DNA from: Ruminococcus sp.
GTDB taxonomy: Bacteria; Bacillota; Clostridia; Oscillospirales; Ruminococcaceae
Direction: 5' to 3'
Length of the DNA: 62,610 bases
Assembly: GCF_024691275.1 (NCBI RefSeq)
Contig: NZ_JAILNU010000113.1
Coordinates: 1-62,610, forward strand
The notes under the pieces were generated by a model. That model was not told where the DNA came from, searched no databases, and saw nothing but the letters and a program-made list of their open reading frames with translations. Shown piece by piece: positions 14,673 through 23,153 of this stretch; position 1 is the first letter of the stretch, and every line of letters begins with the position of its first letter. Both the position numbers and the translations under genes were made by a program.

Positions 14673-16478
14673 ATGAAACTAAAATATTCTTGCCTAACGC
14701 TCAAAACTCTGCTTATATCAGCTCTGAGCTGTGTACCGCTGATAACGGTATCATGCTCGGATAAGAAAACAGACAGCAAGCCGTCAGCTGCCGAAGTAAG
14801 CACCGCTGCTGCCGATGAAAACACAGTCATCAACACTGACCTGAAAGCTCCCTTTGAAGCTGAGGGTATGAGCTTCTCCGTAAGGAGCGGCTTCTACGAC
14901 ACCGCATTTTACCTCTCGATATCCGCTGCTGACGGAGCTGATATATACTACACTCTCGACGGCAGCACACCAACTGCCGACAGTCTCCGCTACAGCTCGC
15001 CTATTCTCATAAAAGACCCCTCCGATGAAGAAAACAGGCTCAGCTCACATACCGATACAGCTCAGCCTCTGGAATACGCTCAGGATTTCGTACCCGATAA
15101 AAAAGTCGATAAGGCAGCCGTGGTCAGAGCAATGACCATAGACAAAAACGGCTCTCAGAGCGCGGTAGTGTCCAATACCTATTTCATCGGCTTCGGCGAA
15201 AAGGCAGACTACTACAAAGACGTAAAAACTATCTCCATTATGACCGATGAGGATAACCTCTTCGATCAAGAAAAAGGCATATACGTAACGGGTAAGGTCT
15301 ACGACGACTGGAAAGCAAGCAAGGATCACGACCCCAATACTCCCGAATGGGCACTTCCCGGAAATTACTCTCAAAAGGGCAGAGAATGGGAGCGCGAGGC
15401 TGATATCAGCTTCTTTGAGGACGGTCAGCTCGCTGCGTCACAGAAAATGGGTATACGCATTCACGGCGGAGCTACCCGCTCCTATCCGCAAAAGAGCTTC
15501 AATGTCTACGCAAGAAAAATCTACAGCGCTCCGAAGCTGGAATACGACCTGTTCTCAGGGAAGCTCAAACGCAAGTCGGACAGCTCTCCCGTCAGTGTGT
15601 TCGACAGCTTTACCCTCCGCAACGGCGGAAATGACGCGCTGTACACCAGATTCAGCGACAAGCTGATACAGTCGCTGGTGTCCGACAGACAGTTCCTTAC
15701 TCAGGGCATGGAGCCGTGTATCGTCTTCGTCAACGGCGAGTTCTGGGGACACTACGAGATAACCGAAAAAATGGGCGCAGACTTCATCAGCACCCATTAC
15801 GGCGTTCCTGCCAAGGATATATGCATCGTCAAAAAGGAAGCCCTCGACGAAGGCTCTGAGGAGACCTTCGCCGAATGGGAAAAGCTCCGCACATGGATAA
15901 AGTCCGCCGACTTCTCCGACAAGTCCGCTTACGACGAGCTTTGCAGCTATGTGGATATACAGGGCTTTATGGACTACATCAGTGCCGAGATATACATAAA
16001 CAATTCGGACTGGGGCAAACCCAATACCGCTATGTGGAGAACTTCCCGCACAGACAACGATTCCCCCTACGCCGACGGAAAATGGCGGTTTGTCATGTTC
16101 GATACCGAGTACAGCTCGGGTATCTACGGTGAAGCTCAGCCTGATGAGGACAGCTTTGACAAGCTTATGAAAAGCGACTGCTTCCTCGCCGACCTTCTTA
16201 ACGCTGCCCTGAAAAATGAAGGCTTCAGAAAACAGTTCGCGGACACCTTCATGGATATCGCCGACAACAACTTCAGCAGCGAGCGCGTTCAGTCTGAGAT
16301 CGACAGGCTCGCCGACGAGTACCACGACATGGTCATTGATACCTACGACCGCTTCTGGCACGGCATGATCGGCGGTTATATGGCAGAGGGCTGCTACAGC
16401 GAATCCGTGTCCTCACTGCGCAGCTTCTACAGCCAGAGATACGGCTATATAACAAAGTTCCTCAAAAAGCATATATGA
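14673..16478 (+). CDS. CotH-kinase-family lipoprotein
   Basis: The 601-residue protein has a lipoprotein signal (lipobox LITVSC, lipidated Cys at about 28) and a Thr/Ala-rich linker. A small chitobiase-C-like beta domain (about 70-120, IYYTLDGSTPTADS) follows, and then a full CotH domain. CotH motifs include MGIRIHGGATRSYPQKSFNVYAR, FTLRNGGND, FVNGEFWGHYEITEKM and WRFVMFDTEYSSG. CotH proteins are secreted atypical kinases; in gut clostridia they also occur in cellulosome-type proteins. It is probably lipid-anchored on the cell surface. TAGGAG precedes the ATG. Substrate unknown. Confidence 0.88.
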   Translation: MKLKYSCLTLKTLLISALSCVPLITVSCSDKKTDSKPSAAEVSTAAADENTVINTDLKAPFEAEGMSFSVRSGFYDTAFYLSISAADGADIYYTLDGSTPTADSLRYSSPILIKDPSDEENRLSSHTDTAQPLEYAQDFVPDKKVDKAAVVRAMTIDKNGSQSAVVSNTYFIGFGEKADYYKDVKTISIMTDEDNLFDQEKGIYVTGKVYDDWKASKDHDPNTPEWALPGNYSQKGREWEREADISFFEDGQLAASQKMGIRIHGGATRSYPQKSFNVYARKIYSAPKLEYDLFSGKLKRKSDSSPVSVFDSFTLRNGGNDALYTRFSDKLIQSLVSDRQFLTQGMEPCIVFVNGEFWGHYEITEKMGADFISTHYGVPAKDICIVKKEALDEGSEETFAEWEKLRTWIKSADFSDKSAYDELCSYVDIQGFMDYISAEIYINNSDWGKPNTAMWRTSRTDNDSPYADGKWRFVMFDTEYSSGIYGEAQPDEDSFDKLMKSDCFLADLLNAALKNEGFRKQFADTFMDIADNNFSSERVQSEIDRLADEYHDMVIDTYDRFWHGMIGGYMAEGCYSESVSSLRSFYSQRYGYITKFLKKHI

Positions 16479-16487
16479 TACAGAAAA

Positions 16488-16520
16488 AGCTCCTGTCCGT
16501 ATTTTCCGCGGACGGGAGCT
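16488..16520. terminator. Bidirectional terminator
   Basis: AGCTCCTGTCCG (16488-16499) pairs with CGGACGGGAGCT (16509-16520) with one G-U, between convergent genes. An A-run lies on the left; the right side has only short T stretches. Confidence 0.75.
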
Positions 16521-16528
16521 GTTCTACT

Positions 16529-18262
16529 TCATACGTTTTTTTCTTTTGTTAGCATCTCATAGGTAACGCCGTATTTCTCGGCGATATCCTTTGCATACGA
16601 CATCCCCTCGGGAGCAGCTACCTCCACCTTGAACGAACGCTTACCGTTATCGTTCTTCATGATGAGCGATGCAGCCTTTACGCCGTTGTTTTCCGCATTC
16701 ATTTCATCAATATCTGCCGCAAGCTTGTGCATATGGGTATTATAGATAGTCCTTACGCCCTTTCTCAGGAGCGCTCTTACAGAATCCTTTGCAATATAGA
16801 ACCCTTCCTCAAACGAAGTCGTGGAGAATGTCTCGTTGAGAAGCAGGAGGCTGTCCTTAGTACATACCGAATATATCTCCTTGAATCTTACGCACTCCTC
16901 ACCGAGTCTTCCCAGATCCATGGTCTTGTCCTCGTCAGCAGGAAAGTGGGTATATATACAGTCGACGGGTCTGTACTCAAAGGACGATGCAGGCACATAG
17001 ATACCGCCCTGTGCAAGGACAAACATAAGACCTGTCGCCTGAGTGACAGTGGTCTTTCCGCCGCGGTTAGCACCTGTGAGTATATAAATAGTGTGGTCTT
17101 TGTCAAAGCCGAGGTCGTTATAGACCATACCCTCGGTACTCTGCATATTAACAGCAAGTTTAAGGTTATAAAGTCCCTTTGCGTCCATAGAGACATTATC
17201 ACTGTCAATGGTCTGAGGCTCGCAGAATCTGAAGCCCTTTTCCATATTCCTGCTTATGAACTCCGCAAACCTGATGTAGTACATGAACTCGGGTATTATC
17301 TGCGAGATATTCACAATGGCAACATCGGCATATCGGGTCACAACACTGCGGAGCTTCTTTATAACAGAATCCAGCATCTTGTTTATCACCTTGTCAAGGT
17401 AGAATGTTGTATTCGCAGTTCCGCTGCCTTCTGCATTCTTTACGACTGTAGACCTTATGCTGCCGTCAACGAACGGAGTGCTTTTCAGCGCCATGAATCC
17501 GCCTACGCCCTCGATGAACGAGGAGACACTTCTTGAATGGAGCCTGTCTATCTGGTGGAAGTGCATATCGCCTTTCCACTCATTTCCGTCCTGTATCTTG
17601 TCCTTAGAGGATATGGCATCGGCAAAATTGCTTACGATACCTGATTTTTTAAACGGCTTGTTGTTTACAGACACAAGCCCCATGCTTACGGCTTCAAATC
17701 TCTCATTGACATTTATGCCGAGGGTGACGCTCTGTATATTTGAAGACTTTTCCTTCAGCTCAGCGATATCCTTTTTCATTGCCGCAAAGCAGGCATCTTC
17801 GTAAAGCGCGTTGATGTACTTTCTGAAATTGATAAGACCTTCCGACTTGATATTTTCGTCAGAAAGGCATACTTCCATAGACTCAACGCACTTTATATAA
17901 TCGTCAAGCTCATCGAGCCTGTGCATGAGATGCCAGAAGCCCAGCTTCTCATCAGTATCCATGTGACCTGTGCTGAAATTCCTTATAAACTCGATCTTAT
18001 CGAAAAGCTCCAGCATATTTTTTCTCAGGTCAGGCAGGTCAAGTATATCCGCAAAGACCTTCTGCCTGTAAGCAGCGACACGCGGGTCTGAGGTCATATT
18101 TGAGATAATGCTCATTATAAGGTTCTGTTCTTTGCTGTCGTTCGTAATGGCGCTGCAAAGCATATCAAGACCCAGATCGTGACACGCAGACTGAGACAGC
18201 TGATTATACTTTATTTCTTCAGAATACGGGAAAAGAATGCTGAATCCGTTGTTTTCTTTCAT
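16529..18262 (-). CDS. MutS-related DNA-binding ATPase (MutS domain V type)
   Basis: A protein of about 577 residues; the ATG before KENNGFSILF was chosen because AAAGGAG lies upstream, though with 12-base spacing. The C-terminal third is the MutS ATPase: LTGANRGGKTTVTQ (Walker A), SLLLLNETFSTTSFEEG (Walker B) and RTIYNTHMHKLA (H-loop). The N-terminal mismatch-recognition domain of MutS is absent, and the middle is a helical lever/clamp region with YRQKVFADILDLP. Such MutS-like proteins in Firmicutes have no clear mismatch-repair role. Function unassigned beyond DNA-associated ATPase. Confidence 0.82.
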   Translation of the reverse strand: MKENNGFSILFPYSEEIKYNQLSQSACHDLGLDMLCSAITNDSKEQNLIMSIISNMTSDPRVAAYRQKVFADILDLPDLRKNMLELFDKIEFIRNFSTGHMDTDEKLGFWHLMHRLDELDDYIKCVESMEVCLSDENIKSEGLINFRKYINALYEDACFAAMKKDIAELKEKSSNIQSVTLGINVNERFEAVSMGLVSVNNKPFKKSGIVSNFADAISSKDKIQDGNEWKGDMHFHQIDRLHSRSVSSFIEGVGGFMALKSTPFVDGSIRSTVVKNAEGSGTANTTFYLDKVINKMLDSVIKKLRSVVTRYADVAIVNISQIIPEFMYYIRFAEFISRNMEKGFRFCEPQTIDSDNVSMDAKGLYNLKLAVNMQSTEGMVYNDLGFDKDHTIYILTGANRGGKTTVTQATGLMFVLAQGGIYVPASSFEYRPVDCIYTHFPADEDKTMDLGRLGEECVRFKEIYSVCTKDSLLLLNETFSTTSFEEGFYIAKDSVRALLRKGVRTIYNTHMHKLAADIDEMNAENNGVKAASLIMKNDNGKRSFKVEVAAPEGMSYAKDIAEKYGVTYEMLTKEKNV

Positions 18263-18413
18263 AATGTAAAATGGCTCCTTTATCATCATCAAATTTTTAT
18301 AAAAAAGTCAATCTGCATATCATATTTTTTGTATTATATCACACCTGTTCCTCTTTGTCAACAATTTCGGCGCTTCATGCCGATCATCACGATAAGCTCT
18401 ACGGAGCGTGGAT

Positions 18414-18441
18414 TGACTTTTCATGCATGATAGACTAAAAT
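18414..18441 (+). promoter_or_regulatory. Likely promoter of the XRE fusion gene
   Basis: TTGACT (18414-18419) and TAAAAT (18436-18441) are 16 bases apart, 37 bases before the start codon. Confidence 0.5.
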
Positions 18442-18477
18442 ATACTTACAGCAACATTACTCCGCGAGGTGGATAAC

Positions 18478-19077
18478 ATGGATCAGATAAAAACAGGTGC
18501 TCTTATACGTCAGCTGAGACTCAGCGCAGGGCTCACACAGAAACAGCTTGCTGACAGTCTCAGCATCAGCGATAAAACAATATCCAAATGGGAATGCGGC
18601 AACGGCTGTCCCGATATTTCGCTGCTCCCAGAGCTTGCAAAGCTCCTCGGAACAGACATCGGCACATTGCTGTCAGGAAGCGTAAATAAAAACGAAAGCG
18701 AGAAAGGCAATATGAAAAAACTCAAATTTTATGTGTGCAAAAACTGCGGTAATATAATCACCGCTACTTCCGAAGCCTCTGTAAGCTGCTGCGGCAGTGT
18801 GCTCACGGCTGCCCTGCCGCAAAAGGCTGAGGGAGAGGATATGCTTAAAGTCGAGGACATCGGCGGAGAATGGTTCATAACCTCAAACCACGAAATGAAA
18901 AAAGGCCACTTCATCTCCTTCGTGGCTTACGTCAGTGACAGCTCCGCCATGATATTCAAGCAGTACCCCGAATGGGACGTACAGATAACGCTGCCCCTTT
19001 ACCGCTCGGGTCAGCTCGTATGGTACTGCACTGAGCACGGACTTTTCCGTCAGGACATCGTAAGACGCTTAAAATAG
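18478..19077 (+). CDS. XRE regulator fused to a desulfoferrodoxin-like domain
   Basis: 199 residues from the ATG after AGGTGG; an in-frame GTG nine bases earlier is less likely. Residues 1-60 form a classic XRE helix-turn-helix (LRLSAGLTQKQLADSLSISDKTISKWECG). Residues about 75-110 hold the desulfoferrodoxin-like knuckle FYVCKNCGNIITA ... CCG. Residues about 130-199 look like the neelaredoxin/superoxide-reductase beta fold (NHEMKKGHFISFVAYVSD), but without clear conservation of all iron-binding His. It probably represses or activates genes in response to superoxide or redox state. Iron binding is inferred. Confidence 0.82.
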   Translation: MDQIKTGALIRQLRLSAGLTQKQLADSLSISDKTISKWECGNGCPDISLLPELAKLLGTDIGTLLSGSVNKNESEKGNMKKLKFYVCKNCGNIITATSEASVSCCGSVLTAALPQKAEGEDMLKVEDIGGEWFITSNHEMKKGHFISFVAYVSDSSAMIFKQYPEWDVQITLPLYRSGQLVWYCTEHGLFRQDIVRRLK

Positions 19078-19081
19078 CATA

Positions 19082-19127
19082 AAGCTGCATTTATTCGTGA
19101 CACTCTCCCCCATAGATGCAGCTTTTT
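19082..19127 (+). terminator. Terminator of the XRE fusion gene
   Basis: AAGCTGCAT (19082-19090) pairs with ATGCAGCTT (19116-19124) followed by TTT. Confidence 0.75.
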
Positions 19128-19144
19128 CGCTTACGGGAACTCAA

Positions 19145-19173
19145 TTGACACATTTTCGATTATATGGTATAAT
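19145..19173 (+). promoter_or_regulatory. Consensus promoter of the G1P dehydrogenase operon
   Basis: TTGACA (19145-19150) and TATAAT (19168-19173) are separated by exactly 17 bases: a perfect sigma-A promoter. Confidence 0.85.
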
Positions 19174-19237
19174 AATTACATATATTGCAGAACATAATCC
19201 TTATCCGATACTATGAATAAAGAATGGGAGCGATATT

Positions 19238-20302
19238 ATGAACCAACATACAAGATTCGATCTGCCTATATGTCTGGCTGTGGAGGAGGACGCTTTCTTC
19301 CACTCCGACGAGATAATCAAGCGTTATATCCCCGAGATAATCGGTCAGAAAACTATCATCATCTCCGAGGAGTTCCTCATCGGCATATACAAGGAAAAGA
19401 TAACCGATATCAGCCGCGATTTCGGAAATGCAGAGATCTTCGCCATGAACAGCGCAAGCTTCGACGAGGCTGTTTCCATTGCGAAAAAGGTCTGCGTAGA
19501 GGATATCAAGGTAATCATCGGCATCGGCGGCGGCAGAGTTCTCGATACTGCAAAATATGCCGCACACATCAGCAAGGCTGTGTATATATGTATGCCCACT
19601 TCTCTCAGCAACGATTCCCTTGCTTCTCCGTTCTCAGTTCTCGAAACCTACGGAAAAGCCCGCAAGACCTTTGAATGTAAGATACCCACTGCGATAATCG
19701 TTGATGTGAATATGATAATAAACGCTCCCGAAAATCAGACCCTTTCGGGTATCGGTGATACTATCGCTAAGCATACTGCCCTCTACGACTGGAAGCTCTC
19801 CGCTTCAAAGAGCTCCGCTATGATAGACGACTTCGCCTATGCCCTCAGCAGAATGAGCTACGATTCGGTATACCACTGCGACCAGAAGGATATGAAAAGC
19901 CGCGTATTCATACGCATACTTTCAAGAGCTCTCGTCATGGGCGGTCTGGCTATGGAGATAGCAGGCTCTTCACGTCCATGCAGCGGAAGCGAGCACCTTT
20001 TCGCCCACGCTATCGAGGAATACTACCCTGAGATAAAAATATCCCACGGTCTTGCAGTTGCCCTCGGTACGATACCTGCCTGCATCTTTCAGGGACAGGA
20101 CCCAAGCGGTATCATGGAGTTCTTCCGCACTCACGGACTCAATATCGACCCTAAGTCCTACGGCATCACGGCGGAGATGTTCGAGGATATGTGGCTGAAA
20201 GCCCGTACCGTCAGAACAGGCAGGATAACTATTCTCGATGACATTAAACACGATAAGGTACAAATAAACGAAATATACAGCAGAATGGTGGAAAGAACAT
20301 GA
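19238..20302 (+). CDS. sn-glycerol-1-phosphate dehydrogenase-like (AraM/EgsA)
   Basis: The 354-residue protein has a nucleotide-binding half with VIIGIGGGRVLDTAKYAA (about 90-107), and MPTSLSNDSLASP. A metal-binding half carries GDTIAKHTA, SGSEHLFAHAIE and ISHGLAVALG, whose Asp and His residues are the expected metal ligands. This is the iron-containing-alcohol-dehydrogenase-like group that reduces dihydroxyacetone phosphate to sn-glycerol 1-phosphate. Bacterial AraM is about 394 residues, so this copy is slightly short. It overlaps the HAD gene by four bases, which suggests G1P or a derivative is handed to that phosphatase. Other glycerol dehydrogenase activities cannot be excluded. Confidence 0.82.
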   Translation: MNQHTRFDLPICLAVEEDAFFHSDEIIKRYIPEIIGQKTIIISEEFLIGIYKEKITDISRDFGNAEIFAMNSASFDEAVSIAKKVCVEDIKVIIGIGGGRVLDTAKYAAHISKAVYICMPTSLSNDSLASPFSVLETYGKARKTFECKIPTAIIVDVNMIINAPENQTLSGIGDTIAKHTALYDWKLSASKSSAMIDDFAYALSRMSYDSVYHCDQKDMKSRVFIRILSRALVMGGLAMEIAGSSRPCSGSEHLFAHAIEEYYPEIKISHGLAVALGTIPACIFQGQDPSGIMEFFRTHGLNIDPKSYGITAEMFEDMWLKARTVRTGRITILDDIKHDKVQINEIYSRMVERT

Positions 20303-20928
20303 AAACAGGATTGATATTTGATATGGACGGCACTCTCTGGGACTCCTCTGAAAACGTTTCCAATGCATGGACTGAAAAGGTAAAGTCTCTGGGCTACGAC
20401 CGCCCGCCTATCACAAAAGAGGACATCATGGGCGTTATGGGACTGCCTATGGACAAGCTCGCTGATATCATCTTCAGTGACCTCCCGAAGCAGGAGCGCA
20501 TGGAGCTCTTACAGGTATGCGGAGACAGCGAGAACGAATATCTCCGCAAACACGGCGGCGAGCTCTATCCCGACCTTGAACAGACGCTCATACGTCTCCG
20601 TGAGAAGTATCCGCTGTTCATAGTAAGCAACTGCCAGAGCGGCTATATCGAGGCTTTCCTTGAGCATTACGGCTTCGGGAAGTACTTCGACGACATCGAG
20701 TGCTACGGCAACAACCTCAAAGAAAAGGGCGACAATATCGCTCTCATCGCCGAGAGAAACGGGCTTGACAAAGCCTACTACATCGGTGACATTCAGGGGG
20801 ACTATGACGCGACCATGAAGGCGGGATACGATTTTATCCATGCTTCATACGGCTTCGGAAAGATAGACCATACCGTTCCCGAGCTTGCAAGATTCAGCGA
20901 TCTTCCCGAGCTTCTGGAAACGCTCTGA
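20299..20928 (+). CDS. HAD-superfamily phosphatase
   Basis: The 209-residue protein starts in the stop codon of the dehydrogenase. FDMDGTLWDS (residues 7-16) holds the nucleophile Asp and the second Asp. IVSNCQSGY supplies the Ser/Thr motif, the Lys lies in NLKEKGDN, and YYIGDIQGDYDA gives the final acidic motif. The helical cap between motifs I and II is the class I (phosphoglycolate phosphatase-like) type. It probably hydrolyses a small phosphate ester made or used by the preceding enzyme. Confidence 0.85.
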   Translation: MKTGLIFDMDGTLWDSSENVSNAWTEKVKSLGYDRPPITKEDIMGVMGLPMDKLADIIFSDLPKQERMELLQVCGDSENEYLRKHGGELYPDLEQTLIRLREKYPLFIVSNCQSGYIEAFLEHYGFGKYFDDIECYGNNLKEKGDNIALIAERNGLDKAYYIGDIQGDYDATMKAGYDFIHASYGFGKIDHTVPELARFSDLPELLETL

Positions 20929-21345
20929 AACATAATGTCTGTGCTTATTCAGAAAGTTTTCCCACGATAATTCGTGTAAAGTTTCTATATGAATACCGAG
21001 CTTATCCAACGTGCTGTTTTCTCAGTGAAGGCGGCACGTTTTTTCATTATTCTTTGTGTATGATAACTATATATGCGTGTTGGAAATCTGCACTTTTCAC
21101 AAAATGTGTTTTTTTATGTCCGTTTTTATACGTGCTCTCCGATTCTTCTTTATGAACAGTGTAATACAGCAGCGTTTCACCTTTGCACTGTTCCGCATAA
21201 AAAGCCATCTTGCTGAAACTTCTGATACAGCTCACTCCCCTTGCTTATGCAGACGTTTCTTTGAAATATCATATCCCCCGCATACAGGCACAGAGCCCCC
21301 ACCTATAAACATCTGTGCCTGTTTCCCTTTTTATAATAAAAAAAA
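20929..21345. other. Gene-free stretch with two hairpins
   Basis: A terminator for the HAD operon lies at 21008-21044 (AACGTGC pairs with GCACGTT, then TTTT). A second hairpin (AGGCACAGA 21286-21294 with TCTGTGCCT 21312-21320, followed by GTTTCCCTTTTT) also reads as a plus-strand terminator. Nothing protein-coding with an RBS was found between them, so an untranslated RNA ending at 21325 is possible. Confidence 0.5.
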
Positions 21346-21375
21346 GCACAGATACTCCCACAGGAATATCTGTGC
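21346..21375 (-). terminator. Terminator of the hydrogenase-like gene
   Basis: On the minus strand GCACAGATATT pairs with AGTATCTGTGC (21346-21375) and is followed by a run of T. Confidence 0.8.
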
Positions 21376-21383
21376 ATATTTTT

Positions 21384-23111
21384 TTACTTCTTTTCCTCTG
21401 CCTTTTTAACTTCGGCATCAAGGTCGATCTCGCCGTGCTCGGTTCTTCCGAGGACTTCGTTTATCTCACCAACGATAGAGATAATATCATTGATGGACTT
21501 ATTGATAGTCTCGGAGCTCTCATTTGTGATGGTCACGTTGTCATCGAGAGCGCTGAACGCCGATATAGTTGTTTCAAGGATAGCAATGAGCTGAGTTACA
21601 CTGTCAGCGTCCATTGTGGAGTTGTCATTGCAGAATGTAACGATATTCTCAAGAAGCTCCTTTACGACAGCAGCTCTGTCACTTGTTGCAGAAGTGGAAT
21701 CGCCGATATTTTTCATATTCTCGTTGATATTGGCAACATTCTGCTTCAGCTTGTCTGACAGTGCGAGACAATCCTCTGTGATCTCTGCAAGCTTTTCGTT
21801 CTGTCTGTTGAGGGCAGAGTGTCTTGCAAGGAGTACCGACTTAGCGTGTACGATACAGTTATCAGGAGTATTCAGACCTCTGTAGATAGCTGTAGCCATA
21901 TCACGGCAGGTAGCGTATCCGCAGGCATGGCAGTCATACTTGCGCTCCTCGGGAGTATGCATACCCATCTTCTCGAAAATAGGTTCAAGCTGAACACTAT
22001 TCGGGATAGGTGTAGGCATTGAAGGCTTGTAGTTTCTGAGGAAGTCAGCAACACGAAGCTCGTCGTCGAACTTCTTGAAGAGCTTGTCGTCGCCTCGTCC
22101 CATGATACCTGTAGACTTGCGGCGGCTCTTTGCCTCGTTCTCGATAGCTCTCATAGTGGTCATGACATCGAACACTGACTGCTTTGTGCCTGATGCAGGG
22201 CCGATATTACAGCCGAACTCACATGAAAGGACATCGAATATCTTCGGGTGCTTTGATTCAGGCATTTTTGCATACATATCAAGCTCTGTAAATACCTTGT
22301 GAACGCCCTCGGAGTTAGTTACGTTCATATCAGGGTCATGGAGCCAGATATTGTCTCTGAGTCCGCCCGGACGTGAATAGATAGCGCCCATCTGTCCCTG
22401 TAACTCGTCGAACTTATACTCAAAGTCCTCGGAAGAATCTATCGGGATATTGATATCGTTCCTGTCGAAGTACTCCAGAAGCTTCTGGATAGTAATATTG
22501 TACTCGAATAATCCTGTGTCGACAGCCTCTGCCTTTGCAGCGATACACGGAGAGATAACAGCGATAGGATTGTTTCTTCTCAGGTACTTCTTGATATAGA
22601 TAGCGCTGCAGGCGATAGGGCTGTGGATAGGTGAGAGGTTCTGTAAGAGCTTCGGCTGGTACATCTCAACGTACTTTACGATAGCTCCGCAGGGCTGTGT
22701 GATGATATTGCCTATCTTGCCCTGTTCTATAGTTCTCAGGTGAGCCCATGTGCATATATCCGCACCGAATGAAACGTCGAATATAGTACATCCCTGCTGT
22801 CTGAACCAGTCGAGTACGCCCTTCCACTTTGTCGGGAGGATAGTTTTGATTGCAGGAGAAGCCATGATTATGAGCTTTTCCCTTGCAAGGTCAGCGATAC
22901 ATTCATCTGTATCATCTATGTAGTCTCTTGCGCCGTGATTGCACTTCTTGACACATTCACCGCAGGCAATACACTTATCATTATTTACCATAGTGATGAA
23001 GCGTCCGTCCTCAAGCTGTTTTGTCATATTGGCTTCGGGCGCAGGACATTCTCTTACACAGGCATTACAGCCCACACATTTTTCGGGTTTTACAATTATC
23101 AGTTCACTCAT
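21384..23111 (-). CDS. Putative sensory [FeFe]-hydrogenase-like protein
   Basis: The 575-residue protein starts with two [4Fe-4S] ferredoxin motifs (CVGCNACVREC, 12-22; CIACGECVKKC, 47-57). A hydrogenase large-domain core follows, with TQPCGAIVKY, SPCIAAKAEA and LSCEFGCNIGP, which align with the three H-cluster cysteine motifs. A further cluster motif CHACGYATC ... C lies at about 400, and then about 130 residues of coiled coil that resembles a methyl-accepting signalling helix. In the first H-cluster motif the proton-relay Cys of catalytic enzymes (TSCCP) is Pro, as in sensory classes. It probably senses H2 or redox state and signals through the coiled coil. No PAS or kinase domain is present. 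Confidence 0.8.
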   Translation of the reverse strand: MSELIIVKPEKCVGCNACVRECPAPEANMTKQLEDGRFITMVNNDKCIACGECVKKCNHGARDYIDDTDECIADLAREKLIIMASPAIKTILPTKWKGVLDWFRQQGCTIFDVSFGADICTWAHLRTIEQGKIGNIITQPCGAIVKYVEMYQPKLLQNLSPIHSPIACSAIYIKKYLRRNNPIAVISPCIAAKAEAVDTGLFEYNITIQKLLEYFDRNDINIPIDSSEDFEYKFDELQGQMGAIYSRPGGLRDNIWLHDPDMNVTNSEGVHKVFTELDMYAKMPESKHPKIFDVLSCEFGCNIGPASGTKQSVFDVMTTMRAIENEAKSRRKSTGIMGRGDDKLFKKFDDELRVADFLRNYKPSMPTPIPNSVQLEPIFEKMGMHTPEERKYDCHACGYATCRDMATAIYRGLNTPDNCIVHAKSVLLARHSALNRQNEKLAEITEDCLALSDKLKQNVANINENMKNIGDSTSATSDRAAVVKELLENIVTFCNDNSTMDADSVTQLIAILETTISAFSALDDNVTITNESSETINKSINDIISIVGEINEVLGRTEHGEIDLDAEVKKAEEKK

Positions 23112-23153
23112 ATATTTAAACTCCTTATTACAAATACGAAAAATATCACTATG

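Noticed and set aside
15555..16361. 268-residue open frame opposite the CotH gene
   Set aside because: It is a shadow frame on the opposite strand with no RBS and no recognisable domain, fully inside a well supported gene.
16727..17536. 269-residue open frame opposite the MutS-like gene
   Set aside because: Shadow of a well supported ATPase gene; composition is not protein-like.
21047..21235. 62-residue minus-strand frame in the gap before the hydrogenase-like gene
   Set aside because: No RBS, basic low-complexity text and no family resemblance.
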